A DNA stretch of 64,000 nt from contig OZ244815.1 in assembly GCA_965220235.1 (NCBI GenBank), positions 1,860,001 to 1,924,000 on the forward strand, given 5' to 3'. The translations under genes and the position numbers were made by a program. The notes beneath the pieces are model-generated. The model ran no database searches, had not been told where the DNA came from, and saw nothing but the letters and a program-made list of their open reading frames with translations. Source of the stretch: Bin55 sp965220235. Its GTDB lineage: Bacteria > Pseudomonadota > Gammaproteobacteria > Pseudomonadales > Azotimanducaceae. Every line of letters starts with the position of its first letter. The stretch's first letter is position 1. Shown here one piece after another: positions 36,000 to 44,879 of the stretch.

Positions 36000-37819
36000 C
36001 GAGCTACAACGACTTCGTCATTCGATTCGCGAACGTCAACGGGTCGGGTTCTGCAAGTGCAAACGGCATGTTTGCGAAAGCGCTCTTTCGCATGGGAATT
36101 CCTGTTGCTTCTCGCAATATCTTTCCTTCGAACATACAAGGTCTGCCGACTTGGTTTGAAGTACGGGTTTCAGAACAGGAGTATTTCGGCCGTCGAAGCG
36201 AAGTAGACATCATGGTCGCAATGAACGCGGAGACGTTCGAGCAAGATGTTGCCGTTCTACGACCTGGGGGTTACTTGCTGTTTGACAGTACCAAGGGTCG
36301 AGACCCTAGATTGGCACGCGAAGATATCGTTCCGGTAGGCGTTCCGATCTCGCGGCTGATTCTGTCGGAATTTACCGACCCCAAGCAACGTCAGCTCTTT
36401 AAGAACATCGTATACCTAGGTGTACTCACCTCGCTGCTGAACATAGATTTCAGCGTCATTACCAGCATGGTATCAACTCAATATAAGGGTAAGGACGAAC
36501 TCATCCAACCGAACATTCATGCGTTGGAGATCGGGCGTTCTTACGCACAAAACTACTTAGATTGTCCGTTGCCAATTCAAGTCCGACACTCGGAACGGCT
36601 TGGTGATCGCATTTTCGTTGACGGTAATGAGGCGGCCGCGCTTGGCGCAATTTACGGTGGCGCTACAGTCTGTGCTTGGTACCCGATCACGCCGTCCACT
36701 TCAATGGCGGAGGCGTACGAAAAACATGCAAGCAAGTTGCGAGTTAACCAGGACACTTCGGAACACAAGTTCGCGATCATCCAGGCGGAGGACGAATTAG
36801 CCGCTTTAGGTATTGTGATTGGCGCAGGATGGAATGGTGCGCGAGCATTCACAGCGACCAGCGGACCTGGAATCTCTTTAATGACCGAGTTTCTAGGTCT
36901 TGCTTATTTTGCTGAGATACCAGCAGTTCTCTTTGATATCCAACGAGCGGGTCCTTCAACCGGCATGCCTACTCGGACCCAACAAGCGGATCTATTAGCT
37001 GCGGCATATGCGTCGCACGGTGACACAAAGCACCCATTGCTATTCCCGGCCAGTCCTAGAGAGTGTTTCGATTTCGCCGCTAACGCGTTCGATTTTGCAG
37101 ATAGGTTGCAGACCCCCATTCTCGTCATGAGTGATCTAGATCTTGGTATGAACGAAATCACTTCTGAAGCGTTCTCGTGGGACGACAATCGCAAATACGA
37201 TCGCGGCAAAGTACTCAGTGCAGAAGACTTAGACAACATGGAGGTCTTCGGTCGCTACCTTGATGTTGACGGAGATGGCATCGGTTACCGAACGCTTCCA
37301 GGTACGCACCCGAGCAAAGGTTCGTTCTTCACTCGTGGAACGTCTCGAGACGAGTATGCCACGTACACAGAAGATCCCGAAGCGTACAGCCAGAACATGG
37401 ATCGATTGTTGTCCAAATGGGATACCGCAAAATCGTTACTTCCTGCGGCTGAAATCAATAGCGATGGACGTAGAGCGGGGATCATTTACTACGGTACGAC
37501 TGCCACGCCAATGTCCGAATGTCTCGCGTTGTTGGATGAGCAAGGTATCGAACTCGATACCATGCGGGTCAGGTCGTTTCCTTTTGGTTCAGAAGTCGTC
37601 GAGTTCATTGACGATCATGAAATCGTTTTCATGGTAGAACAGAATCGTGACGCGCAAATGAAGATGCTGATGGCGAACGAACTGGATCTATTACCGTCGA
37701 GTATTCAGTCGATTTTGTATTACGGTGGCATGTCGATCTCTGCTGACTTCATCGTGGATGAAGTCATGTCGTATTACCAAGAGAACAACATTCCACGAAT
37801 CAAGGTGGTTTCAACATGA
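35996..37819 (+). CDS. korA: 2-oxoacid:acceptor oxidoreductase, fused gamma-alpha subunit
   Basis: 607 residues from the ATG at 35996, preferred over upstream codons because it overlaps the preceding stop as ATGA and gives a standard start. Residues 1-190 are the gamma domain (RFANVNGSGSASANGMFAKAL, GLPTWFEVRVSEQEYFGRR). From about 210 the alpha/pyrimidine-binding domain follows (GNEAAALGAIYGGATVCAWYP with ITPSTSMAE; TSGPGISLMTEFLGLAYFAE). Such KorA-type fusions oxidatively decarboxylate 2-oxoglutarate or similar acids, or run in reverse. Whether the substrate is 2-oxoglutarate or another 2-oxoacid is not decided by the sequence. Confidence 0.9.
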   Translation: MTSYNDFVIRFANVNGSGSASANGMFAKALFRMGIPVASRNIFPSNIQGLPTWFEVRVSEQEYFGRRSEVDIMVAMNAETFEQDVAVLRPGGYLLFDSTKGRDPRLAREDIVPVGVPISRLILSEFTDPKQRQLFKNIVYLGVLTSLLNIDFSVITSMVSTQYKGKDELIQPNIHALEIGRSYAQNYLDCPLPIQVRHSERLGDRIFVDGNEAAALGAIYGGATVCAWYPITPSTSMAEAYEKHASKLRVNQDTSEHKFAIIQAEDELAALGIVIGAGWNGARAFTATSGPGISLMTEFLGLAYFAEIPAVLFDIQRAGPSTGMPTRTQQADLLAAAYASHGDTKHPLLFPASPRECFDFAANAFDFADRLQTPILVMSDLDLGMNEITSEAFSWDDNRKYDRGKVLSAEDLDNMEVFGRYLDVDGDGIGYRTLPGTHPSKGSFFTRGTSRDEYATYTEDPEAYSQNMDRLLSKWDTAKSLLPAAEINSDGRRAGIIYYGTTATPMSECLALLDEQGIELDTMRVRSFPFGSEVVEFIDDHEIVFMVEQNRDAQMKMLMANELDLLPSSIQSILYYGGMSISADFIVDEVMSYYQENNIPRIKVVST

Positions 37820-38871
37820 CCTTTGTTGCAAAACCTAAAGTTCATCACCCACTGCTTCAGTTCAACGAGATTGGGCTGACCAGGCGCGACTACGAAGGCG
37901 CTGTTTCAACACTTTGTGCGGGATGTGGTCATGACTCCGTTAGCGCAGCGGTAGCGATTGCGTGTAATGAACTCGCGATCCCACCACATCGATTCGCCAA
38001 GATTTCTGGTATCGGTTGTTCATCCAAGACCCCGAGTTATTTCCTCGGTGCTTCTCACGGATTCAATTCCGTGCACGGACGGATGCCGTCTGTAGCAACG
38101 GGCGCGAATCTGGCCAATCACGAGCTACACTGCATCGGCGTGTCTGGCGACGGCGATAGCGCGTCAATCGGGGTAGGGCAATTTGCTCATATCGTTCGTA
38201 GAAAAGTCAACATGCTCTATATCGTTGACAACAACGGCACGTATGGGTTGACCAAAGGGCAATTTTCTGCAACAAACGACCGTGGTTCTACGAGCAAGCG
38301 AGGCGTACCAAATTTGTATTCGCCAATCGACCTCGTATCAATGGCGCTGCAGATTGGCGCGAGTTTCGTCGCCAGGAGTTTTTCCGGTGACAAAGAGCAA
38401 CTGGTACCGTTGATTAAAGCTGCGATCATGCACAAGGGATTCGCTTTCATAGATGTAATCTCACCGTGCGTCATGTTCAACAATCACAATGGCTCCACGA
38501 AGAGCTATCAGTACGTGCGAGAACATACGGCGTCGATGGTTGATGCTCAACTTGTCATGCCCCATGAGCAGATTGAGATTGAGTACGCGCCTGGTACCTT
38601 AAAAGAAGTTGACATGCCGGACGGAAGTGTTCTTCGCCTCCGGAAAATTTCTGAAACATACGACCCGCACGATCGGGTGGGTGCACTAAATCACGTACAA
38701 CGCGCACAAGAGCAAGGTGACGTAATTACTGGTCTACTTTATGTCGACCCGGTTGCGTCGGATATACACGAAGTGTTAGAAACCCCGACTAAACCTCTAA
38801 ATCAACTAAATGAAGCAGACCTATGTCCAGGGTCGGAAGCACTAACTGCCGTTAATGCTGGATTCAGGTAG
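37816..38871 (+). CDS. korB: 2-oxoacid:acceptor oxidoreductase, beta subunit
   Basis: 351 residues, start ATG overlapping the korA stop. ThDP-binding motifs are clear: STLCAGCGHDSVSAAV and SGIGCSSKTPSYFLGA at the N-terminus, VSGDGDSASIGVGQF and NNGTYGLTKGQFSATNDRG for ThDP/Mg2+. The cysteines of CAGCG and GIGCS are family-typical. With korA it forms the catalytic unit that makes acyl-CoA, CO2 and low-potential electrons, delivered to the flavoprotein encoded first in the operon. No separate delta ferredoxin gene is present, consistent with its role being taken by the flavoprotein. Confidence 0.92.
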   Translation: MTFVAKPKVHHPLLQFNEIGLTRRDYEGAVSTLCAGCGHDSVSAAVAIACNELAIPPHRFAKISGIGCSSKTPSYFLGASHGFNSVHGRMPSVATGANLANHELHCIGVSGDGDSASIGVGQFAHIVRRKVNMLYIVDNNGTYGLTKGQFSATNDRGSTSKRGVPNLYSPIDLVSMALQIGASFVARSFSGDKEQLVPLIKAAIMHKGFAFIDVISPCVMFNNHNGSTKSYQYVREHTASMVDAQLVMPHEQIEIEYAPGTLKEVDMPDGSVLRLRKISETYDPHDRVGALNHVQRAQEQGDVITGLLYVDPVASDIHEVLETPTKPLNQLNEADLCPGSEALTAVNAGFR

Positions 38872-38907
38872 GGAAAGCCCCTTAGTGATTCTGTTCAGGT
38901 TGAAGTT

Positions 38908-40167
38908 CTAAAGCGAGAACTGAACGGTCGCCCAAAATTTCGTTGCATCGATGCCGTAGGGCGTCGGTTTCCATTCGTCATTTGCGCGATAGTCAGCCAA
39001 TTTGAAAATCCACTTGTACTTGCCAAACGTGCGTGTGGCAGCGACGTCCAGTTCTCTGCCGTAGGTCGAAATAGAACCGTGGGTCGTGTCAAATCGATGT
39101 AGGGCAACGGTAACATCCCAATTTAGCAACCGTTCCTTAATCTTCAACTCGATATCAAGCAGGCCGTCACGCGGCGTATTCACGAGGAATTTATCCGCCG
39201 CCCCTGCGTACCCGTGTAACGTTGCTAAGGGTGTTTTGAACGAATTACGGCCATCGCCTTGCAACATTCGAGCGCTGATCGCTACGCTACCGGTCGTATT
39301 TTCTTTCCTGAAATTTGAAAAATCGACTCCGAAGGAGGAATAGACGTGGAGTACATCGTCGTATCTCAACTCAGCGTGTAAGGACGACTGCACGGCAACC
39401 TCAACATTACACTGTCCAGCCCACCCAAACTTTGAAGGATCGTTAAAACAAGGACCGCCCCCAGCAATACCAATCGTCCGTGACGAGAGAACCACGTTGT
39501 CTTCAAAGTCCAAGTTGTACAGGTAACCTGTGATGTTTCCAAAGGTGGGTTCAGAGTAAGTAGCCCGGATCGCAATACCATCGAGATCCCATTCCCTCGC
39601 TGCTCTGGATGGATGATCACGTCCTAAGACGCGGTACGCCTTCTCGACAAACGCGCTTTCGAGGCGAAACTTCTCGCCGAACTTCGCATCAATGCTCAGC
39701 GCGTCGTAGGATTGGTTATTCTGTCGCCATGCCACCGTTCCAAGGTACCTTTGAGGCAATGCGCCATGATTGATGTATTGACGACCGTACCGTACAAGAG
39801 CTGATTGACCTTTGTACTCAATGAACGCTTCCTCTAGTTCGGTGCCTGAAGGATCAGCCTCGGTTGCGTACTCCGTTCGTCCATTGGTGCCGCCATCGTT
39901 GTAGGTATCGATTCCGAAATCGTTGACATGCTCAACCGCGAAAACCGCACGGAAATTCCTCACATGCGGCGTACGAAGCGTCATTAACAGCCTTCCGGTG
40001 ACCGTGTTCGCGTCCTTATTGATGTTGTCATTGATATTTCCATACCGAACGCGTACGTCTGCGGAATATCGGTCGTTATCGCAGGTTGCCTCTCGCGGGC
40101 ACTCATCTTCAGCGAGCACCACGGTAGACGCTAACATCAAGCAGGCAACTACAAAACTCAGTTTCAT
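38908..40167 (-). CDS. Outer-membrane porin, alginate-export-domain type
   Basis: 419 residues with a signal peptide (LSFVVACLMLASTVVLAED). The mature part has alternating strands typical of a beta-barrel (YSADVRVRYGNINDN; RLLMTLRTPHVRNFRAVFAV) and the segment VRYGRQYINHGALPQRYLG then VAWRQNNQSYDAL, characteristic of Alginate_exp-like porins, where an R.G.Q motif precedes a W/RQ-N..DA loop. It ends in FWATVQFSL, with a C-terminal Phe-x-Leu-like barrel signal. It probably passes small organic acids or oligosaccharides; the substrate is unknown. Convergent with korB, only 36 bases apart. Confidence 0.8.
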   Translation of the reverse strand: MKLSFVVACLMLASTVVLAEDECPREATCDNDRYSADVRVRYGNINDNINKDANTVTGRLLMTLRTPHVRNFRAVFAVEHVNDFGIDTYNDGGTNGRTEYATEADPSGTELEEAFIEYKGQSALVRYGRQYINHGALPQRYLGTVAWRQNNQSYDALSIDAKFGEKFRLESAFVEKAYRVLGRDHPSRAAREWDLDGIAIRATYSEPTFGNITGYLYNLDFEDNVVLSSRTIGIAGGGPCFNDPSKFGWAGQCNVEVAVQSSLHAELRYDDVLHVYSSFGVDFSNFRKENTTGSVAISARMLQGDGRNSFKTPLATLHGYAGAADKFLVNTPRDGLLDIELKIKERLLNWDVTVALHRFDTTHGSISTYGRELDVAATRTFGKYKWIFKLADYRANDEWKPTPYGIDATKFWATVQFSL

Positions 40168-40241
40168 AGACGGTGGGATTAGATTGTTTTCGGAATGTTC
40201 ATATTAAACGCAGAAACCCTTATTCATCGTTACATTTCATC

Positions 40242-40262
40242 CAGCGCGTTAAAAGCGCTATT
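40242..40262 (+). promoter_or_regulatory. Dyad element upstream of the GAPDH gene
   Basis: AGCGC (40243-40247) and GCGCT (40255-40259) flank GTTAAAA and are followed by ATT. The sequence CAGCGCGTTAAAAGCGCT matches the element at 34147 upstream of the oxidoreductase operon. Confidence 0.4.
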
Positions 40263-40318
40263 TCGAAATCTCATTCTTATCATTCGCACCTACTAACACT
40301 TCGAAGTCACGAACTCCA

Positions 40319-41800
40319 TTGGCGCTACCACATCTTGACGACTATTTTCCAGACTGGAAACGTCGCGAAGAAAAAGCGGAAGCGATGATCCCGATCATCG
40401 GCAAACTCTATCGTAAGAACGTTGTAACGTATTGCTACGGTCGAGCGCTTTACAACCAAAGCGTAACTGACATCATGCGCACGCATCGATTCGTACGCCA
40501 AGTAGCGAAAAATGAGCTGTCCGAGGACGAGAGCTTTCCGTTGTTGTGCGCCCTTAGCGAACTGGATCTAGGACCTTCGCATATCGACGTAGGCAAGCTC
40601 ACGGTGAAATACATGGAGCTGCAGGAAAACGGACATCCCGTGCCTTCGGAACGAGAGTATGCGGAAAACGAGTGCAGCGAAGTTATCGGTCGTCATATCA
40701 AGCCTCTGAGCAAACCGCAAGATATCGTGCTCTACGGGTTTGGCCGGATCGGGAGACTCTTAGCACGTTTACTCATTGAGAAGACTGGTGGTGGGGATCA
40801 ACTTCGGCTACGTGCAATCGTCGTTCGTCCCGGCAGCGACGCTGATCTAGAAAAACGCGCGAGTCTATTGCGTCGGGATTCGGTTCACGGAGGATTCAAG
40901 GGCACGATTCGGGTAGACCAGGAAAATCAGTGCATCATCGCGAACGGCAATGTCGTCAGAATGATTTACGCCAATAGTCCGAGCGAAATTGATTACACAG
41001 AGTACGGAATAGACGATGCGGTTGTCATTGACAACACGGGCGCGTGGCGCGATGAAACCGGACTTCGTCAGCACCTGGAATCGAAGGGAATCGATCGGGT
41101 GATCGTAACTGCACCGGGGAAAGATGGCGTCCCAAACATCGTCTCTGGGATCAATTCACATCTCCTATCACATAACGATAAGATACTGTCTGCGGCGTCC
41201 TGCACAACTAATGCAATCGTACCGATCCTTAAGGCAGTTAACGATGAATTCGAGATCGCTCACGGTCATATGGAGACCGTGCACGCCTACACGCCCGACC
41301 AGAATCTCTTGGATAACTATCACAAGAAAAACCGACGCGGACGTGGTGCGCCCTTAAACCTCGTAATCACCGAAACTGGAGCGTCGAACGCGGTTGCCAA
41401 CCTCCTTCCGGAGTTAGAAGGCAAGCTAACGGGGAACGCGATCCGGGTTCCCACTCCGGATGTGTCGCTCGCGATACTGAACCTACGCTTAGAAAAAAGC
41501 ACGAGCAAACAGTCCTTCAACGACTACATCCGCGATGTTGCGTTGAACTCAGCATTGCAGCGGCAGATTGACTTCGTCGAGACGCCCGAGGTTGTTTCAT
41601 CGGACTTTATCGGTAATCGACATGCGTGCGTTGTGGACGGCGAAGCAACGATCGTGGATGATGGCAAACGCGTGGTCCTCTATGTTTGGTACGACAATGA
41701 ATTCGGTTACTGTTGTCAGGTTATTCGCGTTGTTCAAAAATGGGCTGGAATCAGCTATCCACTAATACCTGGCGATGTCGCCAAAACTGGATTCGGTTGA
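40319..41800 (+). CDS. Glyceraldehyde-3-phosphate dehydrogenase, long form with N-terminal extension
   Basis: 493 residues from a TTG at 40319; ATG 40385 is an alternative start and neither has a strong ribosome-binding site. Residues 1-130 are a helical extension (RFVRQVAKNELSEDESFPLL). The NAD domain then begins DIVLYGFGRIGRLLARLL near 135. The catalytic Cys295 lies in SAASCTTNAIVPI, with the His in HAYTPDQNLLDNYH and the terminal YDNEFGYCCQV. This long type occurs in Pseudomonas and Vibrio alongside the classical enzyme and may favour gluconeogenesis, which is recalled rather than shown. No other glycolytic gene is adjacent. Confidence 0.88.
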   Translation: MALPHLDDYFPDWKRREEKAEAMIPIIGKLYRKNVVTYCYGRALYNQSVTDIMRTHRFVRQVAKNELSEDESFPLLCALSELDLGPSHIDVGKLTVKYMELQENGHPVPSEREYAENECSEVIGRHIKPLSKPQDIVLYGFGRIGRLLARLLIEKTGGGDQLRLRAIVVRPGSDADLEKRASLLRRDSVHGGFKGTIRVDQENQCIIANGNVVRMIYANSPSEIDYTEYGIDDAVVIDNTGAWRDETGLRQHLESKGIDRVIVTAPGKDGVPNIVSGINSHLLSHNDKILSAASCTTNAIVPILKAVNDEFEIAHGHMETVHAYTPDQNLLDNYHKKNRRGRGAPLNLVITETGASNAVANLLPELEGKLTGNAIRVPTPDVSLAILNLRLEKSTSKQSFNDYIRDVALNSALQRQIDFVETPEVVSSDFIGNRHACVVDGEATIVDDGKRVVLYVWYDNEFGYCCQVIRVVQKWAGISYPLIPGDVAKTGFG

Positions 41801-41851
41801 TTTAATATTTATGGGTGAATTGAATTACCGATCGGATCGCGATCGAACTCC

Positions 41852-42259
41852 ATGAACGCACTGCTCATTCTCGGCGCCGTTGCAGCGGTCATTCTGTTTT
41901 GGATCTTGCGAACGCGGTCCGCAAGACACAGGTGGGTAGAGGAACTCGACTTGATCGGGCAGTGGGACCTTGAAGGCGAAAACGCGGACAACGACCGGAT
42001 CGAGTTCATCGGCGCTCGGGGCGATGCCGGTAATTACATGGCCAGTACTAACGATACTCTGGAATCCGGCAACTGGCATTTGACGAGCTACTTCCTCGTA
42101 TTAGAACCAAACGACGGGGAACCAGTGCGACACGAATTACGTCGCTTCCAAACCGGACGCATAGGTATAAACGGTCCGGGTCGCGAAAAACAGATTTATA
42201 GAAAGAAACGCGTTTCAAACATTATCAAGCTTCACGAGCACCACTCTAAGAATCCATAA
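41852..42259 (+). CDS. Small single-span membrane protein, function unknown
   Basis: 135 residues. Residues 2-19 (NALLILGAVAAVILFWIL) are an uncleaved membrane anchor with RTRSARHR after it, which predicts the C-terminus on the cytoplasmic side by the positive-inside rule. The rest (EELDLIGQWDLEGENADNDR; FIGARGDAGNYMAS) looks like a small beta-rich domain. I do not recognise a family. It starts about 50 bases after the GAPDH gene and could be co-transcribed with it. Its end overlaps the convergent putP by 14 bases. Confidence 0.65.
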   Translation: MNALLILGAVAAVILFWILRTRSARHRWVEELDLIGQWDLEGENADNDRIEFIGARGDAGNYMASTNDTLESGNWHLTSYFLVLEPNDGEPVRHELRRFQTGRIGINGPGREKQIYRKKRVSNIIKLHEHHSKNP

Positions 42260-43652
42260 GCTGATCGAGAGTCTTAAATCTCGATTCAGCCTCTTCATTT
42301 GGGAACAAGCACGCGCTTCCGACTATCGCGATGCTCGCCAGCACAAATGCTGGGATCATCTCGTAAACACTAGCAAACACACCGCCGTAGTTCGCTCCAA
42401 GGTTATGCCAAACTAGAGTCGTGACGGCACCTGTGACCATGCCTGCCACGATTGAATCTCCGGTCGTTCGTTTCCAGAACAATGCAAAAAGCAGTGCGGG
42501 ACCGAAACTCGCACCTAATCCTGCCCATGCATATGCCACGACGTCTAGAACGATGCTGTTCTCGTTAAATGCGATGACGCCTGCTCCAATTGCCACACCT
42601 ATCACGACCAATCGACTTACGAATAGTTTGTGATTCTTGATGTAGAGTAGGTCGTTGACGATACTCGTCGAAGCAACGATTAATTGCGAATCCACTGTAC
42701 TCATCACTGCGGCAAGGATTGCTGCGATCAACAGTCCTGCCAACCATGGGTTTAAAAATAACTCGGCGATACGAATGAAAACCGTTTCTGGATCTGCTAA
42801 TTCCGGAACCGAGGCACTACCAACCACGCCGATAGCGATCGCCCCAATCGTGGCAACGAGCATCCAGGACATGCTAATGACTTTCGCTCGGCCAAGCTCA
42901 TTAGGTCGTTTAATCGCCATAAAGCGAGCGAGTACATGCGGTTGACCGAAGTACCCGAGTCCCCATGCGAGCAGACTTACAGTTCCAATCGCGCCTGTGC
43001 TTCTGATCGTTAAATCGATTTCCTTAACTTCGACTGTCTGCAAAACGAACATAGGCAATGCGATCAAAGCAATGAGCATTAGTAGTGCTTGAAATGCATC
43101 CGTCCAACTTACCGCGAGGAAACCGCCGGCTACGGTGTACACCATGATTACAGCGACACCCACTGCAACCGCCATTTGATAGTCCCATCCCATCACCGAT
43201 TGAAATAGCTTGGCACTTGCGACGAAGCCCGCAGACGTATAAACGGTGAAAAACACAATTACTACAAGGCTACTGACCAATCGCATCGGTACGCCGTCAT
43301 AGCCTGTTCGCAGCTTGAAAAATTGCGGTAATGTGGCTGCTTCTTCCTCATATGCGCTGGCATACCTGCGCAATCGCGGAGCTACAAAATGCCAATTTAG
43401 ATAGGCACCGATCAACAATCCAATGACGATCCAAGACTCAGAAACACCTGACAAGTAGACCGCGCCAGGCAGACCAAGCAGCAACCATCCTGACATATCA
43501 CTCGCACCTGCAGACAATGCGGAAACCGGTGCAGAAAGAGAACGTCCCCCAATGTCATAATCGAAATCAGTCTTCGTACGTCGATACGCGTAGAAAGTGA
43601 TCAACGCGATTACGAAGTAATAAAGAGCGAAACCTAGACTAAATTCATTCAT
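42246..43652 (-). CDS. putP: Sodium:solute symporter, PutP-like
   Basis: 468 residues with about 12-13 hydrophobic helices in the LeuT-type SSS fold. Motifs: GGRSLSAPVSALSAGASDMSGWLLLGLPGA in TM2 (SAGASDMSGW is the PutP Na+/proline site signature), GLGYFGQPHVLARFMAIK and ILAAVMSTVDSQLIVASTS in TM8, where the S-T.DS residues bind Na+. The preferred substrate by motif is proline; other SSS solutes remain possible. It is slightly shorter than E. coli PutP. The start at 43652 is ATG with a 301-base divergent spacer upstream. Confidence 0.85.
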   Translation of the reverse strand: MNEFSLGFALYYFVIALITFYAYRRTKTDFDYDIGGRSLSAPVSALSAGASDMSGWLLLGLPGAVYLSGVSESWIVIGLLIGAYLNWHFVAPRLRRYASAYEEEAATLPQFFKLRTGYDGVPMRLVSSLVVIVFFTVYTSAGFVASAKLFQSVMGWDYQMAVAVGVAVIMVYTVAGGFLAVSWTDAFQALLMLIALIALPMFVLQTVEVKEIDLTIRSTGAIGTVSLLAWGLGYFGQPHVLARFMAIKRPNELGRAKVISMSWMLVATIGAIAIGVVGSASVPELADPETVFIRIAELFLNPWLAGLLIAAILAAVMSTVDSQLIVASTSIVNDLLYIKNHKLFVSRLVVIGVAIGAGVIAFNENSIVLDVVAYAWAGLGASFGPALLFALFWKRTTGDSIVAGMVTGAVTTLVWHNLGANYGGVFASVYEMIPAFVLASIAIVGSACLFPNEEAESRFKTLDQLMDS

Positions 43653-43953
43653 AAATAAACAGCGTTGAGAGGATTAAGTCTGCCACGGACGTGCTTATTT
43701 GACAGATTGCATAAGTAGAAGTATTAGCTGAGGTAAGTCGCAAAACGATTCGTCGATTGTTTCTCATCAAGCTAGTTTCCTAGTCACGGATTCAGTCCAC
43801 TCAGAAGGTCAACCTTGACTTGAATCTAAATGCGCCACATAGGTACTTGAAACCGATCGTACTTCGAGCGGTATCGGATACTATTCGTGCACGAATACCT
43901 GAAACGAGAAGTACGCAGGAGAAGCAGAGGTGAAATTTTCAAACTCGGAGAAC
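43653..43953. other. Divergent control region of putP and the DUF2799 gene
   Basis: No gene is seen. The region must hold two outward promoters. No clear operator or terminator is visible by eye. Confidence 0.4.
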
Positions 43954-44622
43954 ATGCGGATTCAAAATATACCTTGGCATGCTTGTTTCCAAGTCACGAT
44001 ATTGACTGCGTGGGTATTCATGTTATCGGCATGTGCGGTAGTTTCAACAATCGAGTGTCCAGACACAGATTGGCGTATAAAAGGAGTCATTGCGGGAACT
44101 AGCGGGTTGTCGGTGGATGAGGCGCAAGACAACTTCGAACGCTGTGGTGTTGGACTGCAATCAGTCCGAAACGAATACATAAAAGGGTATAACGAAGGCA
44201 TCGAGAGTTACTGTACCAAGACCAGGGGATTTAACATCGGTTTACAGGGCGACACTTATCACGGTATATGTCCTGAAGAACTCGAAGAGTCATTTTTGGT
44301 TGGATATCACGTCGGCGCTGACTTATTCTCCGCAGATGCCGATCTTCAAGAGGCAAAAATCGCCTTCGCGAGCATACCTAGCTCCTTTATTGGTACGCCG
44401 CCTAGTGCAGAACACAACCGTTTTCTACTCGAAACATTTGATCAAACAAGGGACACCGCGCGAGCGCTTGTAAGTCAAATGAAATGGCAACAGCCAGGAC
44501 CTTCAGAAGCAGTACGCAAGACGTCTTACGGAAGGCGCGACCTCACCACCGTAATCAATCGATGTGAAGCCAAGAAAAAACAAGCCGAAGAACTAGGTTT
44601 CGTCGCCGATGATGTCTGTTAG
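43954..44622 (+). CDS. DUF2799 family lipoprotein
   Basis: About 222 residues from the ATG at 43954, which gives a lipoprotein signal (ILTAWVFMLSACAV with the Cys in LSAC). The mature sequence has the DUF2799 pattern: DTDWRIKGVIAGTSGL, the GYNEGIESYC helix, NIGLQGDTYHGICP and a second GYHVGADL repeat. Members are gammaproteobacterial envelope lipoproteins of unknown function. It carries paired cysteines that could form disulfides in the periplasm. It stands alone, 257 bases before the ATPase gene. Confidence 0.72.
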   Translation: MRIQNIPWHACFQVTILTAWVFMLSACAVVSTIECPDTDWRIKGVIAGTSGLSVDEAQDNFERCGVGLQSVRNEYIKGYNEGIESYCTKTRGFNIGLQGDTYHGICPEELEESFLVGYHVGADLFSADADLQEAKIAFASIPSSFIGTPPSAEHNRFLLETFDQTRDTARALVSQMKWQQPGPSEAVRKTSYGRRDLTTVINRCEAKKKQAEELGFVADDVC

Positions 44623-44879
44623 TTTGCGGTCTCGCGGCTAAATTCCAAGTGTTTTGGTGGTTCCGCGCAGTCCTGAAACACACTACGGGCAAGGAGTCGA
44701 GCACTTTCGATCTTCTTGATGTCTTGCAGTCTAGACTTTCCTGCAAGTGGCTAAATTCTTACTTGATGGTCTAATGCAAGCAGTGGGAAGGTTGAAATCC
44801 AGATTTAGCAGCAAGATTGTCAGGCGCTGCATCTAAGACGAATTCTGCGTTAAAGTAGCCGTTTCTAAAATGCGTGCGT

